DNA of 64,000 bases. It comes from Notolepis coatsorum. Lineage: Eukaryota > Chordata > Actinopteri > Aulopiformes > Paralepididae. Positions 11,622 to 21,709 of the stretch are shown here, one piece after another (positions within the stretch are counted from its first letter, which is position 1; every line of letters begins with the position of its first letter). The stretch lies in NCBI GenBank assembly GCA_963971535.1, contig OZ020593.1, positions 42,191,766 to 42,255,765 of the forward strand. Reading direction: 5' to 3'. The notes under the pieces were generated by a model. The model worked only from the letters and a program-made list of their open reading frames with translations. It was not told the DNA's origin and ran no database searches. The translations under genes were made by a program, and so were the position numbers.

Positions 11622-11869
11622 AACTTTAATGAGATATCTCTAAAAGTAATGGCCATATTTGCATGGAATTTGCTGTGGACATTTATGATCTCAAAAGGAA
11701 GAAACATTGATTTTTATGACCTCATGACTTTTCCTCTAGCGCCACCAGCAGGCCAAACCTTCAATATTCAGATTAGTGTATCTCTTTAAGCCTGGCACTA
11801 GAGGCCTGATTCACCCTTCCCGATTGGGATAACTTTTAATGAATGAAATAGTGAAATGAAAAAAAATTC

Positions 11870-11927
11870 TGGACTGACTTCCTCAAGGACCCCTGGGGGT
11901 CCCCGGACCCCACGTTGAGAACCACTG
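11870..11927. mobile_element. hAT-type terminal end (fragment)
   Basis: The sequence ends in gagaaccactg; its complement cagtggttctcaac followed by ggggtccgggg matches the widespread hAT terminus. The opposite end was not found. Confidence 0.45.
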
Positions 11928-12429
11928 GCAGACAGTATGGTGACCTGACCTATGGAGAACTGACCTGAGTGTCCAGTAGTGCTCAGCATCCATGTTCCAC
12001 AAGAACAGAATGAAGTGTTACGGAGCACTGACACAATTTCTGAAAGGCTTTTTATAAAACCCAGGACCTCTGGGTTGACTGAGGCCAAGCCACCTCACTA
12101 AAGTACATCAAAGCGCTCTCCCCTGACCCAATTTCAAAAGCCATCACAGGATGCTATGTTAGGTATGTATCACTCCACCAAAACCACTTCTTTCAATCCC
12201 CTGTATCTTTCCCTCAATTGTAGGTGGAAAATATTGGTATTCAGTCCATTTTCTTTTGCAGGAATTGAGGTCACATGAGAGCATCTGTTTGTACTAGGAC
12301 TATGCTCATACCTATGACATCCAAAATGGTTGTTGGACCTCTTAGAGGTTAACCATCTTATTACAGAATTGAAAGAAATGGGGAAGCAATCTCATTTTGG
12401 CCTTTGATGTTATGAATTAAGAAAATATA
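11928..12429. other. Unassigned DNA
   Basis: No gene or defined repeat is visible. Confidence 0.45.
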
Positions 12430-12830
12430 GTATGCAAATCGATGACCAATATGGAGGTGCAGAACCTAAACCCTGTCTCCTTAGTGTCTCCCCATCTCCT
12501 GTTTTTCCATGTAGACCCAGCAGATGCCCTCCTCTCTATGTGTTCCTCCTGTCTCTCAGTCCTTCTGTCATCACCCCCAGCTGTTGTCTGTTAGTCATTA
12601 CTCCCCTGTGTATTTATGTTCCATTTATGTCAGTCAGTGCTATCTCTGTAGACTGTTAGTTTCTAGATGCTACTTTTAATAGTTCTGTTTTCTGTCTGTT
12701 CTTGCCTGAGTAGTCAGTCAGCTATCCCCACCGGTCTGCCTGCCTGGTATTGTGCTTATTAAATACACCAATATTGGTTTCCCCCATCATCTTCCTCTTG
12801 TGTCTCCTGTCTGCACTTGGCTTCACATCT
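12430..12830 (+). repeat. Probable LTR of the decayed gypsy element
   Basis: The pyrimidine-rich block ends with gtctgcctgcctggtattgtgc, attaaatacac and aatattggttt. A closely similar string follows the gypsy integrase remnant at about 18150-18205. ATTAAA can serve as the poly(A) signal. This suggests left and right LTRs of one element, with later insertions between them. The start is not defined. Confidence 0.55.
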
Positions 12831-12863
12831 CCATAATAATAAGAAGAAGTCTTTATTTGTCAT

Positions 12864-13463
12864 CAGTGATGCCAGTAACTAGTTACTAAGTAACTAGTTA
12901 CTCTAATGTCTAATCTGATTACTTTTTTCAGTAAATAGTCATCTAACTTGTTACTTTTTACAAGCCAGTAATCTGATTACAGTTACTTTTCCAAGTGGCT
13001 GTGCATTACTATTTAGTTACTATCTCATAATGCTGATGATAAGAGAGCCAGGGGTACAGTCAGCTAGACCGGAGATGGGATGTTCGCTCGCGCACGCACA
13101 CAGCCACACACACATGTTTACGTTTATAGCTGATTTTAGAATGGCTTCAGCATGAAGTTAAATCAACTATCCAGTTTGTTTTATAGTGTAATTTGGCTAC
13201 TTGAGAGAGAGTGAGAGAGTGAGAGTGAGAGAGAGAGATTCATGTTACGCGCGACTTGCGGATGGCAACTGATGGCTGATGACGTCTCATGATGACCTGT
13301 CTGAGCAGCCAAAACTGTTGTCATTCTTATGTTGTGGCAGCAGCAGGGGGGACGACGACTAAGTTATTTTGATAATCAAGTAATCAGTAAAGTAACTAGA
13401 TTACTTTTTAAAGGAGTAATCAGTAATCAGATAATTTTTTACAAGTAATCTGTAGCATCACTG
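12864..13463. mobile_element. Non-autonomous hAT element (600 bp)
   Basis: The element begins cagtgatgccagtaac and ends gtagcatcactg, so the terminal inverted repeat is CAGTGATGC. It is flanked by a perfect 8-bp target duplication tttgtcat (12856-12863 and 13464-13471). Subterminal copies of 'agtaactagattac'-type sequence and a (GAGAGT)n stretch near 13204-13240 fill it. No transposase is present, so it must move in trans. Confidence 0.92.
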
Positions 13464-13496
13464 TTTGTCATGCAGATTAACACACACATGCGAGAT

Positions 13497-13545
13497 GGGC
13501 GACACACAGGAACACACACACAGGAACACACACACACACACACAT
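13497..13545. repeat. (CA)n microsatellite
   Basis: Interrupted CA repeat with ggaa interruptions. Confidence 0.9.
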
Positions 13546-13740
13546 GCATTGAGTCGCTGATTAAATGTCTCTCTGCACATGACCCATCCCGTCGTCCTTC
13601 CCCCCAAGGGCAGCCGGGAGCAGACATGGGCTGCGGCGTGGGCCGTGCCCGGGGACCAATCCAAGTGCTCCTGTCCGTCTTCATCAGGGACGCGACAGCA
13701 TTGGCGATCTGTTCTGCATGTTCTTCCATTGGGTTTATCT

Positions 13741-13910
13741 TATTTGGAGGGGAAACCCTTGCAAGCACGGGGAGAACATGCAAACTCCACACAGAAAGTC
13801 CTGGGAGATACCCCACCTGGGTACCTGACAAGCTGGCAACCTGTTCCCCAAGCGGGAATCGAACCCAGGACCTTCTAGCTGTGAGGCGACGGCGTTAACC
13901 ACTGTGTTTC
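13741..13910 (-). mobile_element. tRNA-derived SINE, common fish type
   Basis: On the minus strand the head reads cacagtggttaacgccgtcg then ggtcctgggttcgattcccg, a clear B box. The body contains the conserved motif aacatgcaaactccacacag (plus strand, near 13774), shared with the fragment at 42870-42965. Confidence 0.75.
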
Positions 13911-14280
13911 AAGTTTCAAGTTCAAGTTTCAAGTTTCTTTAATAGTTGTCATACAGAAGTACAGAATACTTTTTTACGCTCCAGAGACTGTGCTAGACAA
14001 GATAAGTATGAAATAAAATAGTATAGCATGTAAATTAGAAGTAAAAAATGAGGTCACAGTGTTCAGTATAGACATATGTACAATGTTCGATGCAGAATAG
14101 AAGTAACTGAGTTACCATATAATATACAATATACTATGCAGTGTACTAATATACAATACTATATAGTGCAAAGCAGAAATGGGTGGCAGAAATTACCGTA
14201 ACTATGAGCCATGACGGACACAGCGGACATGGTCCAGCAACTCCAGCTCATCTATACCTGTTACAAAGGGTCAGATTAAA
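13907..14280 (-). mobile_element. Likely LINE 3' UTR fragment
   Basis: A short (caagttt)n repeat leads into a stretch resembling the 3' UTR of the LINE at 50118-50520 (agaagtaactgagttaccat versus agtaccactgagttatcat). The match is patchy and was made by eye. Confidence 0.35.
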
Positions 14281-14299
14281 CCGAATATATATATTTATT

Positions 14300-15420
14300 G
14301 CCTGAGATCCCATGTATAGTATTTGTATATCGTTTGATATCCCCTGTATATTCCTTGTACAATATGCACTGAATATCCCTTTAGTCTAGCAGGACGGACC
14401 ATGGTATTCGTTCCCCTATTGGAAGCGATCCCCTGGCGCCAGGTACCGAGTAAAGCCTTGCCCCCTCGAGCTGACTTGAAAGCTACCGCCGGGACTTGCC
14501 CAGGCATGCCCGCTTTCGCCCACGGCTACGAGACCGAGAGGCGACAGAAATGAGATAGGCACTATTTGTCCGCCGTGGATATAAATATGGCGCAAGAATA
14601 CAGAACCCCCCTTGCAGTTCCTTTTCAGTTCGCCTTCAGTTCAGTCTGGTTCAGTTACCAAGTAAAGCCTTGCCCACTACGCAACGTGCGGTACAGTAGG
14701 GCTCGCATTGCCCCAATATAGTCTCGTGTTATCCTAAATACGTCTGTTTGTCGTATCGTTCTCTATTCATTAGTAAACCTTCATTACGAGTCAAAGACCA
14801 CGTGGAGTGAGTAATTGTGCGTCGACATAGAGCACTTATTGCCCGTGCTAATAGTATAGTAACGTCAGGACCAACCGTGCATTACCGCACCGGAGGATTT
14901 ACACCGGAGCAGCAGCACCACGGGGGATTTACACCCCACCGGCAGTGCCACTCTCCGGGCAAGGATTATTATTCTTCATTGCTTTGACCAAGCTGCTGGA
15001 ACAGAGAACCGCCTACCCCACTGCTACTGTGGGATCCACGTGCCCGTGGGGACAACATTCAAGCCAGTCTCTGTCGAACCAGAGGCTCCACGGCTTCTAC
15101 CTTCACCTGCAAGGCGCGCACCCTGGGATCAGGCTGCCTCTCCCCGTTGACCCAGGGATGATATCGCCTCCTTGAACCCTGGACTTGCATAGAGCTTTGC
15201 CTCCCTCTGCTGGCTTACAACCGGTAGTACACCCCTATCCCAGAGCACCATAGAGATCATCCTTAATATGCACTATTGATTTACCTGCACATTCTATTTG
15301 CCTTATAAGCGCAATCTAAGCAAAGTATATGATGTAACCTAATATCCCTTTTATGTAATAAATATTGTAAACTAGTATTCTGTGTGGAAAACCGTGTTAT
15401 TGTGGAGTGTTCTAATCTAA
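14300..15420 (+). repeat. LTR-like block, possible solo LTR
   Basis: A TATA-like gatataaatatgg at about 14577, a downstream initiator-like region, and AATAAA at about 15358 give LTR architecture over about 1.1 kb. The motif agtaaagccttgccc occurs twice, 212 bp apart. No TG...CA ends or target duplication were confirmed. It sits between the putative LTR at 12430 and gypsy gag at 15500. Confidence 0.35.
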
Positions 15421-15499
15421 TAATACTTATGTACAGTATTGGCCAGAAGTACATAGACGGTAGTGATTAATGATATCAGTACTTGATTAATACAGTCAG

Positions 15500-18120
15500 G
15501 GAATTGTACCCCTCAGTTACAATACCCCTCCACCAGCCACCTCACAGCCCGCCTAATGCCAGAGAGCCAGCTTACATCCACCTGAGCGGTACCATGATGA
15601 TCCAGGTAGCCAGAGCCTTTCTCTCTCAGTGCAACCCTCCATGCTCTCGTATTGCCTACCTCATCACTGTTATTATCTGGTAAGGCCATAGCCTGGGTGA
15701 CGGTGGTGTGGGAGCAACAGTCTGTTGTCTGTTCCAGTTTTTGTTTGTTTGTTTGTTGATGAAGAGTCTCTGGCAGTTGGTCATATCCGTCCATCATCCT
15801 CTGCCGCTGGTGACGTTTTTCTTTGTGGATAAGAAGGATAAGTCATTCAGACCCTGCATTGATTACCATCGTCTCGTTGCCATCACAGTCAAGAACCAGT
15901 GTCCTCTCTTCCTCATCTCCTCTGCTTTTGAGATTATCCAGGGAGCCACCATCTTCTCTAAGCTCAACATTTGCAACACTTAACCACCTAGTGCTCATCA
16001 GGAAAGGAGATGAGTGGAGAACTTCTTTCAACACCCCCAGTGGTTATTACAAGTATCTGGTAATGCTGTTTGGACTCACTAATGCACTTGCTGTGTTCCA
16101 AGCCCTGGCCAATGGTATACTCCATGACATGCTCAACTGGTTCGTTTGTCTACTTAGATGACATTCTGATATTTTCCAAGTCTCCACAATAACATGTTCA
16201 GCACGTGAAGCAAGTTCTCCATTGGCTGCTGGAGAATCAGCTATTGGTGAAGGCAGAGACATGTGAATTCCATGTGCCCACCATTTCGTTTCTGGGATTT
16301 GTAGTTTCTGACAGTGTGGTGGATTGGCCCGTTTCTTCATCTCTAAAGCAGCTACAGCGGTTCCTTGCATTAGTCCGTTTCTTGCTTCATCCACAACTAC
16401 AGCTCCATTGCGACCCCTTTGGCTGCCCTCACCTCACATTCTTCCACGTTCTGGACCCCGAGCTGCAGAAGGCTTGAGCTAAAGAGTTGTTTCACCTCTG
16501 CTCCCATCTTGGTGCCTCCTGAATAGCAATGCTCCAATCTACCCGAGGACTTCATTTCCATAATGTAAGAGGTGGTCACAATCATAACACCAGGGGCAGC
16601 ATAGCCAATGTAGGGGTCTACAGATTAAATTACCTGTCAGTAAAATGGACATTTTCATATCAGATTGCCTGGAAATGGAATAAGTTGGAATTATTAAACA
16701 GTCAGCCTGAGGTCTTTCAAGCGGAAGGTAAAGAGGTCGATGTTGTGTAACATGGCAGAGTATATCATCCATTTTACACCACTCAGGAAGTCACTAAGTA
16801 TTTTTATTTGAGCTGAGCTAAATTTATATTATTATATACTATTTTCTTTTAATATATTTATGTATTTTATGATTCAAACTGTGTTAGGCCTGCCACTGTC
16901 ATGTCTACCTGTTGGCTGTGCGTTTGTTATTGATTGTTGAAATAAACTAAACTAAAACCAGATTCTCCCCTTCATTGTGGAGGTCAGCAATTGTGATGTG
17001 GGGGTAGGAGTCATCCTGTCTCAGTGCTCGCCCAAAGACCAGAAAACACTCCCATGGGCCTTTTTTCTCATCGCCTGGCTCCAGCAGAGAGGAACTACAA
17101 CATCAGTAACAGGAAGTTACTGGCTGTCTAGTTGGTCTTAGAGGAGTGGAGACACTGGTTGGAGGGGACAGAGCTTCCATTCATGGTTTGGACTCCCGCC
17201 TAGCCAGGTGGGCTCTGTTTTTTAATCGTTTAAAATTCACTCTGTCATACTGTCCTGCTCCCAAAAATACCAAGCCTGATGCCCTCTCTTGTCAGTTCTG
17301 TGCAGCTGAGGACAACCATGTTCCTGCAACCATCCTTCCCGCCTCCCATAGATGCAGTGTCCTCCTGGGTTGTGGTGAACATTGTCAGAGAGGCTCAGCA
17401 TTCTCATCCCGACCCCAGTAATGGACCTGCTGGTGCTCCAGTGGGGCCACGCATTCAACCTCACATGCACCCACTCATTTCTCTATGTTTCCGGTGGCCC
17501 ACTATGGTAAAATCACATGGTCCTTCATCACAGTCTACTCCGTTTGTGCCCAGAACAAGACCCCTCGCCATGCCCCCTCTGATCTCCTTCAGCCTGCTCT
17601 GGGCTCTCATCATCCCTGGTCTTATATCTCCCTGCACTTTGTCACTAGCGTGCCCCCCACTGATGGTAACACTACCTTCCTCACTGATGTTGACCGGTTT
17701 TCCAAGTCGGGTCATTTCATCCCTCTGCTCAATTTGCCAAGGAGGTGGTCCAGCCCATAGTCCTACATGTCTTCTGGCTCTATGGTCTCCCTGCTGACAT
17801 CATCTCTGATCAGAACCCCCAGTTCATCTCCCAGTTCTGGAGGGCCTTTTGCTCCCTCATCGGTTCTTCCAGTTTCCACCCCCAGAACAACAGCCAAACT
17901 CTACCACCTGGAGCTGGCATTTGGTCTGGGTGGAGTACGCCCATAATAGACTTTCCTGTACCGCCACTGGTCTGTCCTCATTTCAGTGTTCTCGTGGGCT
18001 CCAACCTCCTCTCTTCCCGGACCAAGAGAAGAAGGTCAGAATGTCGTCTGTCCAGGGGTTCATCCACCACTGTTGCTGCACCTGGAAGAGGGCCCATTCC
18101 ACTCTGCTCTGCATTGCTTC
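15500..18120 (+). pseudogene. Decayed Ty3/gypsy gag-pol
   Basis: Fragments appear in the correct order in several frames. Gag-like NAREPAYIHLSG is near 15560. RT follows with [17 protein letters not shown] (15846), [20 protein letters not shown] (16005) and [13 protein letters not shown]. RNase H includes FIVEV and LSQCSP near 16980, WALFFNRLKFTLSYCPAPKN and KPDALS. The integrase core segment is WLYGLPADIISDQNPQFISQ (17770). Stops, frameshifts, and a LINE insertion at about 16525-16957 disable it. It resembles fish chromodomain gypsy elements. Confidence 0.88.
16525..16957 (+). mobile_element. LINE 3' end inserted in gypsy RNase H
   Basis: The frame at 16529-16750 has the C-terminal LINE signature HNHNTRGS and FSYQIAWKWN. 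It is followed by an AT-rich UTR and AATAAA (about 16943). Gypsy sequence resumes at about 16957 (QILPFIVEV...), so this is a 5'-truncated LINE nested in the retrotransposon. Confidence 0.7.
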
Positions 18121-18209
18121 AGTCAGTCAGCCATTTCCACCTGTTGCTTTGTATCTGTCTGCCTGCCTGATATCCTGCTCATTAAATACACAAATATTGG
18201 TTCCCCTCG
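18121..18209 (+). repeat. 3' LTR fragment of the decayed gypsy
   Basis: tctgcctgcctgatatcctg, attaaataca and aatattggttcccc closely match 12735-12785. The sequence runs straight into the 8-bp satellite. Confidence 0.55.
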
Positions 18210-18974
18210 TCTCCACATCTCTACATCTCCACATCTCTAGTCTACATCTCTACATCTCCACATCTCTACATTTCTACATATCTACATCTCTACATCTCCA
18301 CATATCTACATCTCTACATATCTACATCTCTACATCTCCACATCTCTACATCTCCACATCTCTACATCTCCACATATCTACATATCTATATCTCCACATC
18401 TCTACATCTCCACATCTCTACATCTCCACATATCTACATCTCTACATATCTACATCTCCACATATCTACATCTCTACATCTCCACATCTCTACATCTCCA
18501 CATCTCCACATCTCTACATCTCTACATATCTACATCTCCACATCTCTACATATCTACATCTCTACATCTCCACATCTCTACATCTCCACATCTCTACATC
18601 TCTCTACATATCCACATCTCTACATCTCCACGTATCTACATCTCTACATCTCTACATCTCTACATCTCCACATCTATACATATCTACATCTCTACATCTC
18701 TACATCTCCACATCTCCACATCTCCACATCTCTACATATCTACATATCTACATCTCTACATCTCCACATCTCCACATCTCTACATCTCCACATCTCTACA
18801 TCTCCACGTATCTACATCTCTACATCTCTACATCTCCACATCTCCACATTTCTACATCTCCACACATCTACATCTCTACATATCTACATCTCCACATATC
18901 TACATCTCTACATCTCCACATCTCCACATCTCTACATCTCCACATCTCCACATCTCTACATCTCCACATCTCCA
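18210..18974. repeat. 8-bp satellite (CATCTCYA)n, about 95 units
   Basis: Units are catctcta, catctcca and catatcta. Because 8 is not a multiple of 3, all frames show repeated His/Ile/Ser/Thr peptides. The 404-residue frame here is an artefact. Confidence 0.95.
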
Positions 18975-19554
18975 TACCTGGTCATTACAACCCTGAGCTT
19001 TTTGTCAGATTCCACCTAAAACTAAAACCTCCCTGTGGATTCATTTGTTCACTTCCCAAATAGAAACCAAGGACCTGCAAAGTTGTTCATCTCCAGACAC
19101 CATGAATAATTACACTACTTTCCAAACATTGGAATTGTCTTTGGGTGGCCCAAAGCTCAACACAGGGCTAAAGAATAAGGTGCACTACGTTGTTTTGGGA
19201 GAGACAGAGAGAAGTGAAAAAAACTCAAGTCAGGTCAAGGTATTTTTGCATAACTGAAAAGACATTGTGTCCTCAGAGGAAGATTGAGTTCTCGGAACAC
19301 TATTCATAGAAAGACTCCTGAAGAGTTACTGTTTACACAGGCAGCGCTCACAGTGCCTCACAATTATTTAGTTTCAATCACATCAAATATAATTAATAAT
19401 TATAAGTATTGCATGTATTGTAAATATGTTTTGTAAACTAATTGCAGGCTCTGCAAATGTAGAGTAATGTATCTCCCCAAACTCCATGGTGCACCTTTAC
19501 AAATGAATCTAATTGAGCAGAAAGGGTACATAAAGGGCTAAAATCACTGACTAT
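18975..19554. other. Unassigned DNA
   Basis: No gene or defined repeat is seen between the satellite and the LINE. Confidence 0.45.
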
Positions 19555-20947
19555 TCATTAATTACACAAAGATACCAAATTCAGCAACCGTACTGACCTT
19601 AACCATGACGAGATTGAAACTGTATGGATTGAAATCTTATTTGAAAGGGCAAAATCAGTACTAATAGGCACAATCTATAGACCACCAGAACAGACTGGTT
19701 TTTATGATACTCTGGATGTGTGCTTAGCTGGAGCTGAGGATGCGGAAAAAATTCTTATTGGGGATTGGAACACGGATATGCAACAAAAAAATGCACCCGT
19801 CTTCAAATCCTTCAATAGGTTTTGTGATCTGCACGGCCTCAGCCAACTAATCACCCAACCCACAAGGATATGTGAATCAACTCAGACTACCATTGACCTC
19901 ATACTGACCTCTGACAAGTCCAAGATCTCCAGTAAAGGGGTTATAGCATGCGGGTTAAGTGATCATTACATGATATTCTGTACCCGCAAAAAGCTAAAAC
20001 TAAAGGCTGGCTGTCACAAAACAGTCACATCTAGAGACCTCAAAACCTACTCTAGCGAGGCCTTTAACCTTGAACTGGAGAGTCTGGACTGGTCAGATGA
20101 ACTCAATGGTACACTGGTTGAAGAAACTTGGCTTGGCTTCAAAACCAAATTTTCATCAATACTAAACAAAATGGCCCCCCTAAGAACCACCAGGGTAAAA
20201 AATCGCGCTGAGCCATGGATGCACACTGAAATACTGACCGCTATGAAAGCCAGAGACAAAAAATGCTCTGAGTTTCGTAAAAGTCAGTCAAAGCTTACCA
20301 AAAGCACGAGCAGTGAACTCCAAGACCACGTGACTGAACTCAAACTAGAAAGAAACAGACTAAGAAATGACGTAACCTCCATGATCAAAACTGCAAAAAA
20401 AAAAAATTTCATCAATGACAAAACCGAGGAAAACAAAAATAAACCACGTGAACTTTGGAAATTACTCAACAATCAACTAGGCTGCAGTAAAAAACTCAAA
20501 ACCAGGTTCTCAAACATAAACATAAAGACGGACAACACGCTCATCACAGACAAGCTGGATGTAGCCAATTACTTAAACACTTTCTTCACAAACATAGCCA
20601 CAACACTGGTAAACAAACTACCCTCCCACTCAGGGCAGTATGGGGTAGAACACATAGTAGCATACTACATGAACCTAGGCGTCCACAAAGACGACTTCAA
20701 ACTGGAAATAGTAACTACAGATGAGGTACTCAAAAAACTGAGCGCCCTCCAACCAAACAAGGCCACTGGCCATGACAACATCCCCTCCAAATTCCTCAGA
20801 GACTCAGCAGCAGCCATCACCCCAGTCATCACACACATAATAAACCTCTCCATAAAACAGGGACACGTCCCCAAGGACTTCAAAATTGCGAGAGTAACAC
20901 CCCTGCACAAAAAGGGCAGCAAATTAGACCCGGGTAACTACCGCCCT
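19555..20947 (+). mobile_element. CR1/L2-group LINE copy 2, 5' part (endonuclease)
   Basis: The frame is open from about 19560 to the BEL insertion at 20947. It encodes the C-terminal two thirds of an apurinic-type endonuclease: IGTIYRPPEQ, ILIGDWNTDM, TTIDLILTSD and GLSDHYMIF. A linker and the start of RT (HKKGSKLDPGNYRP) follow. The N-terminal catalytic Asn/Glu motifs are missing, so the copy is 5'-truncated. It continues at 28641. The insertion site carries a perfect 5-bp duplication gccct (20943-20947 and 28641-28645). Confidence 0.92.
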
Positions 20948-21478
20948 TGTAGTATCCGAAACTTGTTGATGCCGTAAGCTTCAGACGCTCTCAGTCTTTG
21001 AATCCTCCCGTTCCATATCCACGCACAAGAAAAGCACCGACCACGAAGTAGTATCAACTATTTAATGTCCAACTCGGGTTTACACGTTCTTGTTTCCTAA
21101 TTATATATAGAGCAGCGAGATTAACAAAGTTTATCCAGAGAGAGAGAGGTCTAAAAACTGTCTGGCTCCACTCTCTCATCACTTGGCCTGAACACCGGTA
21201 AAATCTGCGTTGTTTTCTTTCTAAACCAAAAGCTGTCACCTTGCCGCAGCTGACAGTAATCAATGACATCACCGTTATCCTGTCAAACTAAAAGTCCCTC
21301 GGCCTATCAGCCAAATATCCTGTAAGAAACAAACTAACAACAAAGAAAACATTTTAACTTCTATAATAATAATATCCATCTATTTATCCTATGAAATACA
21401 AGGCAAAAATGCTTTTCTATTAACTGCTATTAACTGAAATTACTCTTAATTACCAGACTAGGCATTTAGGCACCTACA
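20948..21478 (-). repeat. BEL/Pao 3' LTR
   Basis: 531 bp, starting tgtagtatcc and ending ggcacctaca on the plus strand. As the element is on the minus strand, this is the 3' LTR. The adjacent internal sequence, read on the minus strand, ends in a purine-rich aggggccggtaa, a candidate polypurine tract. Confidence 0.95.
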
Positions 21479-21709
21479 TTACCGGCCCCTAATTGTTATC
21501 AACAGCCTTGAAACAATTACCCAAAAATATAAACTTAAGGCGTCTAAATGTCATTTAACTTAAACATCACAATCTAAAGTCTCAAAATTAAACTAGACTG
21601 AAGAAGTGAAGCTCTTGATCTTCGCTCTGCCCATGACGGAGACTTGACTTCGGTTCATCATCTTTTTCTCCCCACCCGAGGTGAGGCTTTGCCTTCGGAA
21701 TAAAGTTCA

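Noticed and set aside
17849-19063. 404-codon frame rich in His, Ile, Ser and Thr
   Set aside because: Mostly the 8-bp satellite read through, with a gypsy integrase remnant at its start.
21054-21272. 72-codon frame present in both BEL LTRs
   Set aside because: Identical only because the LTRs are identical; no gene-like features.
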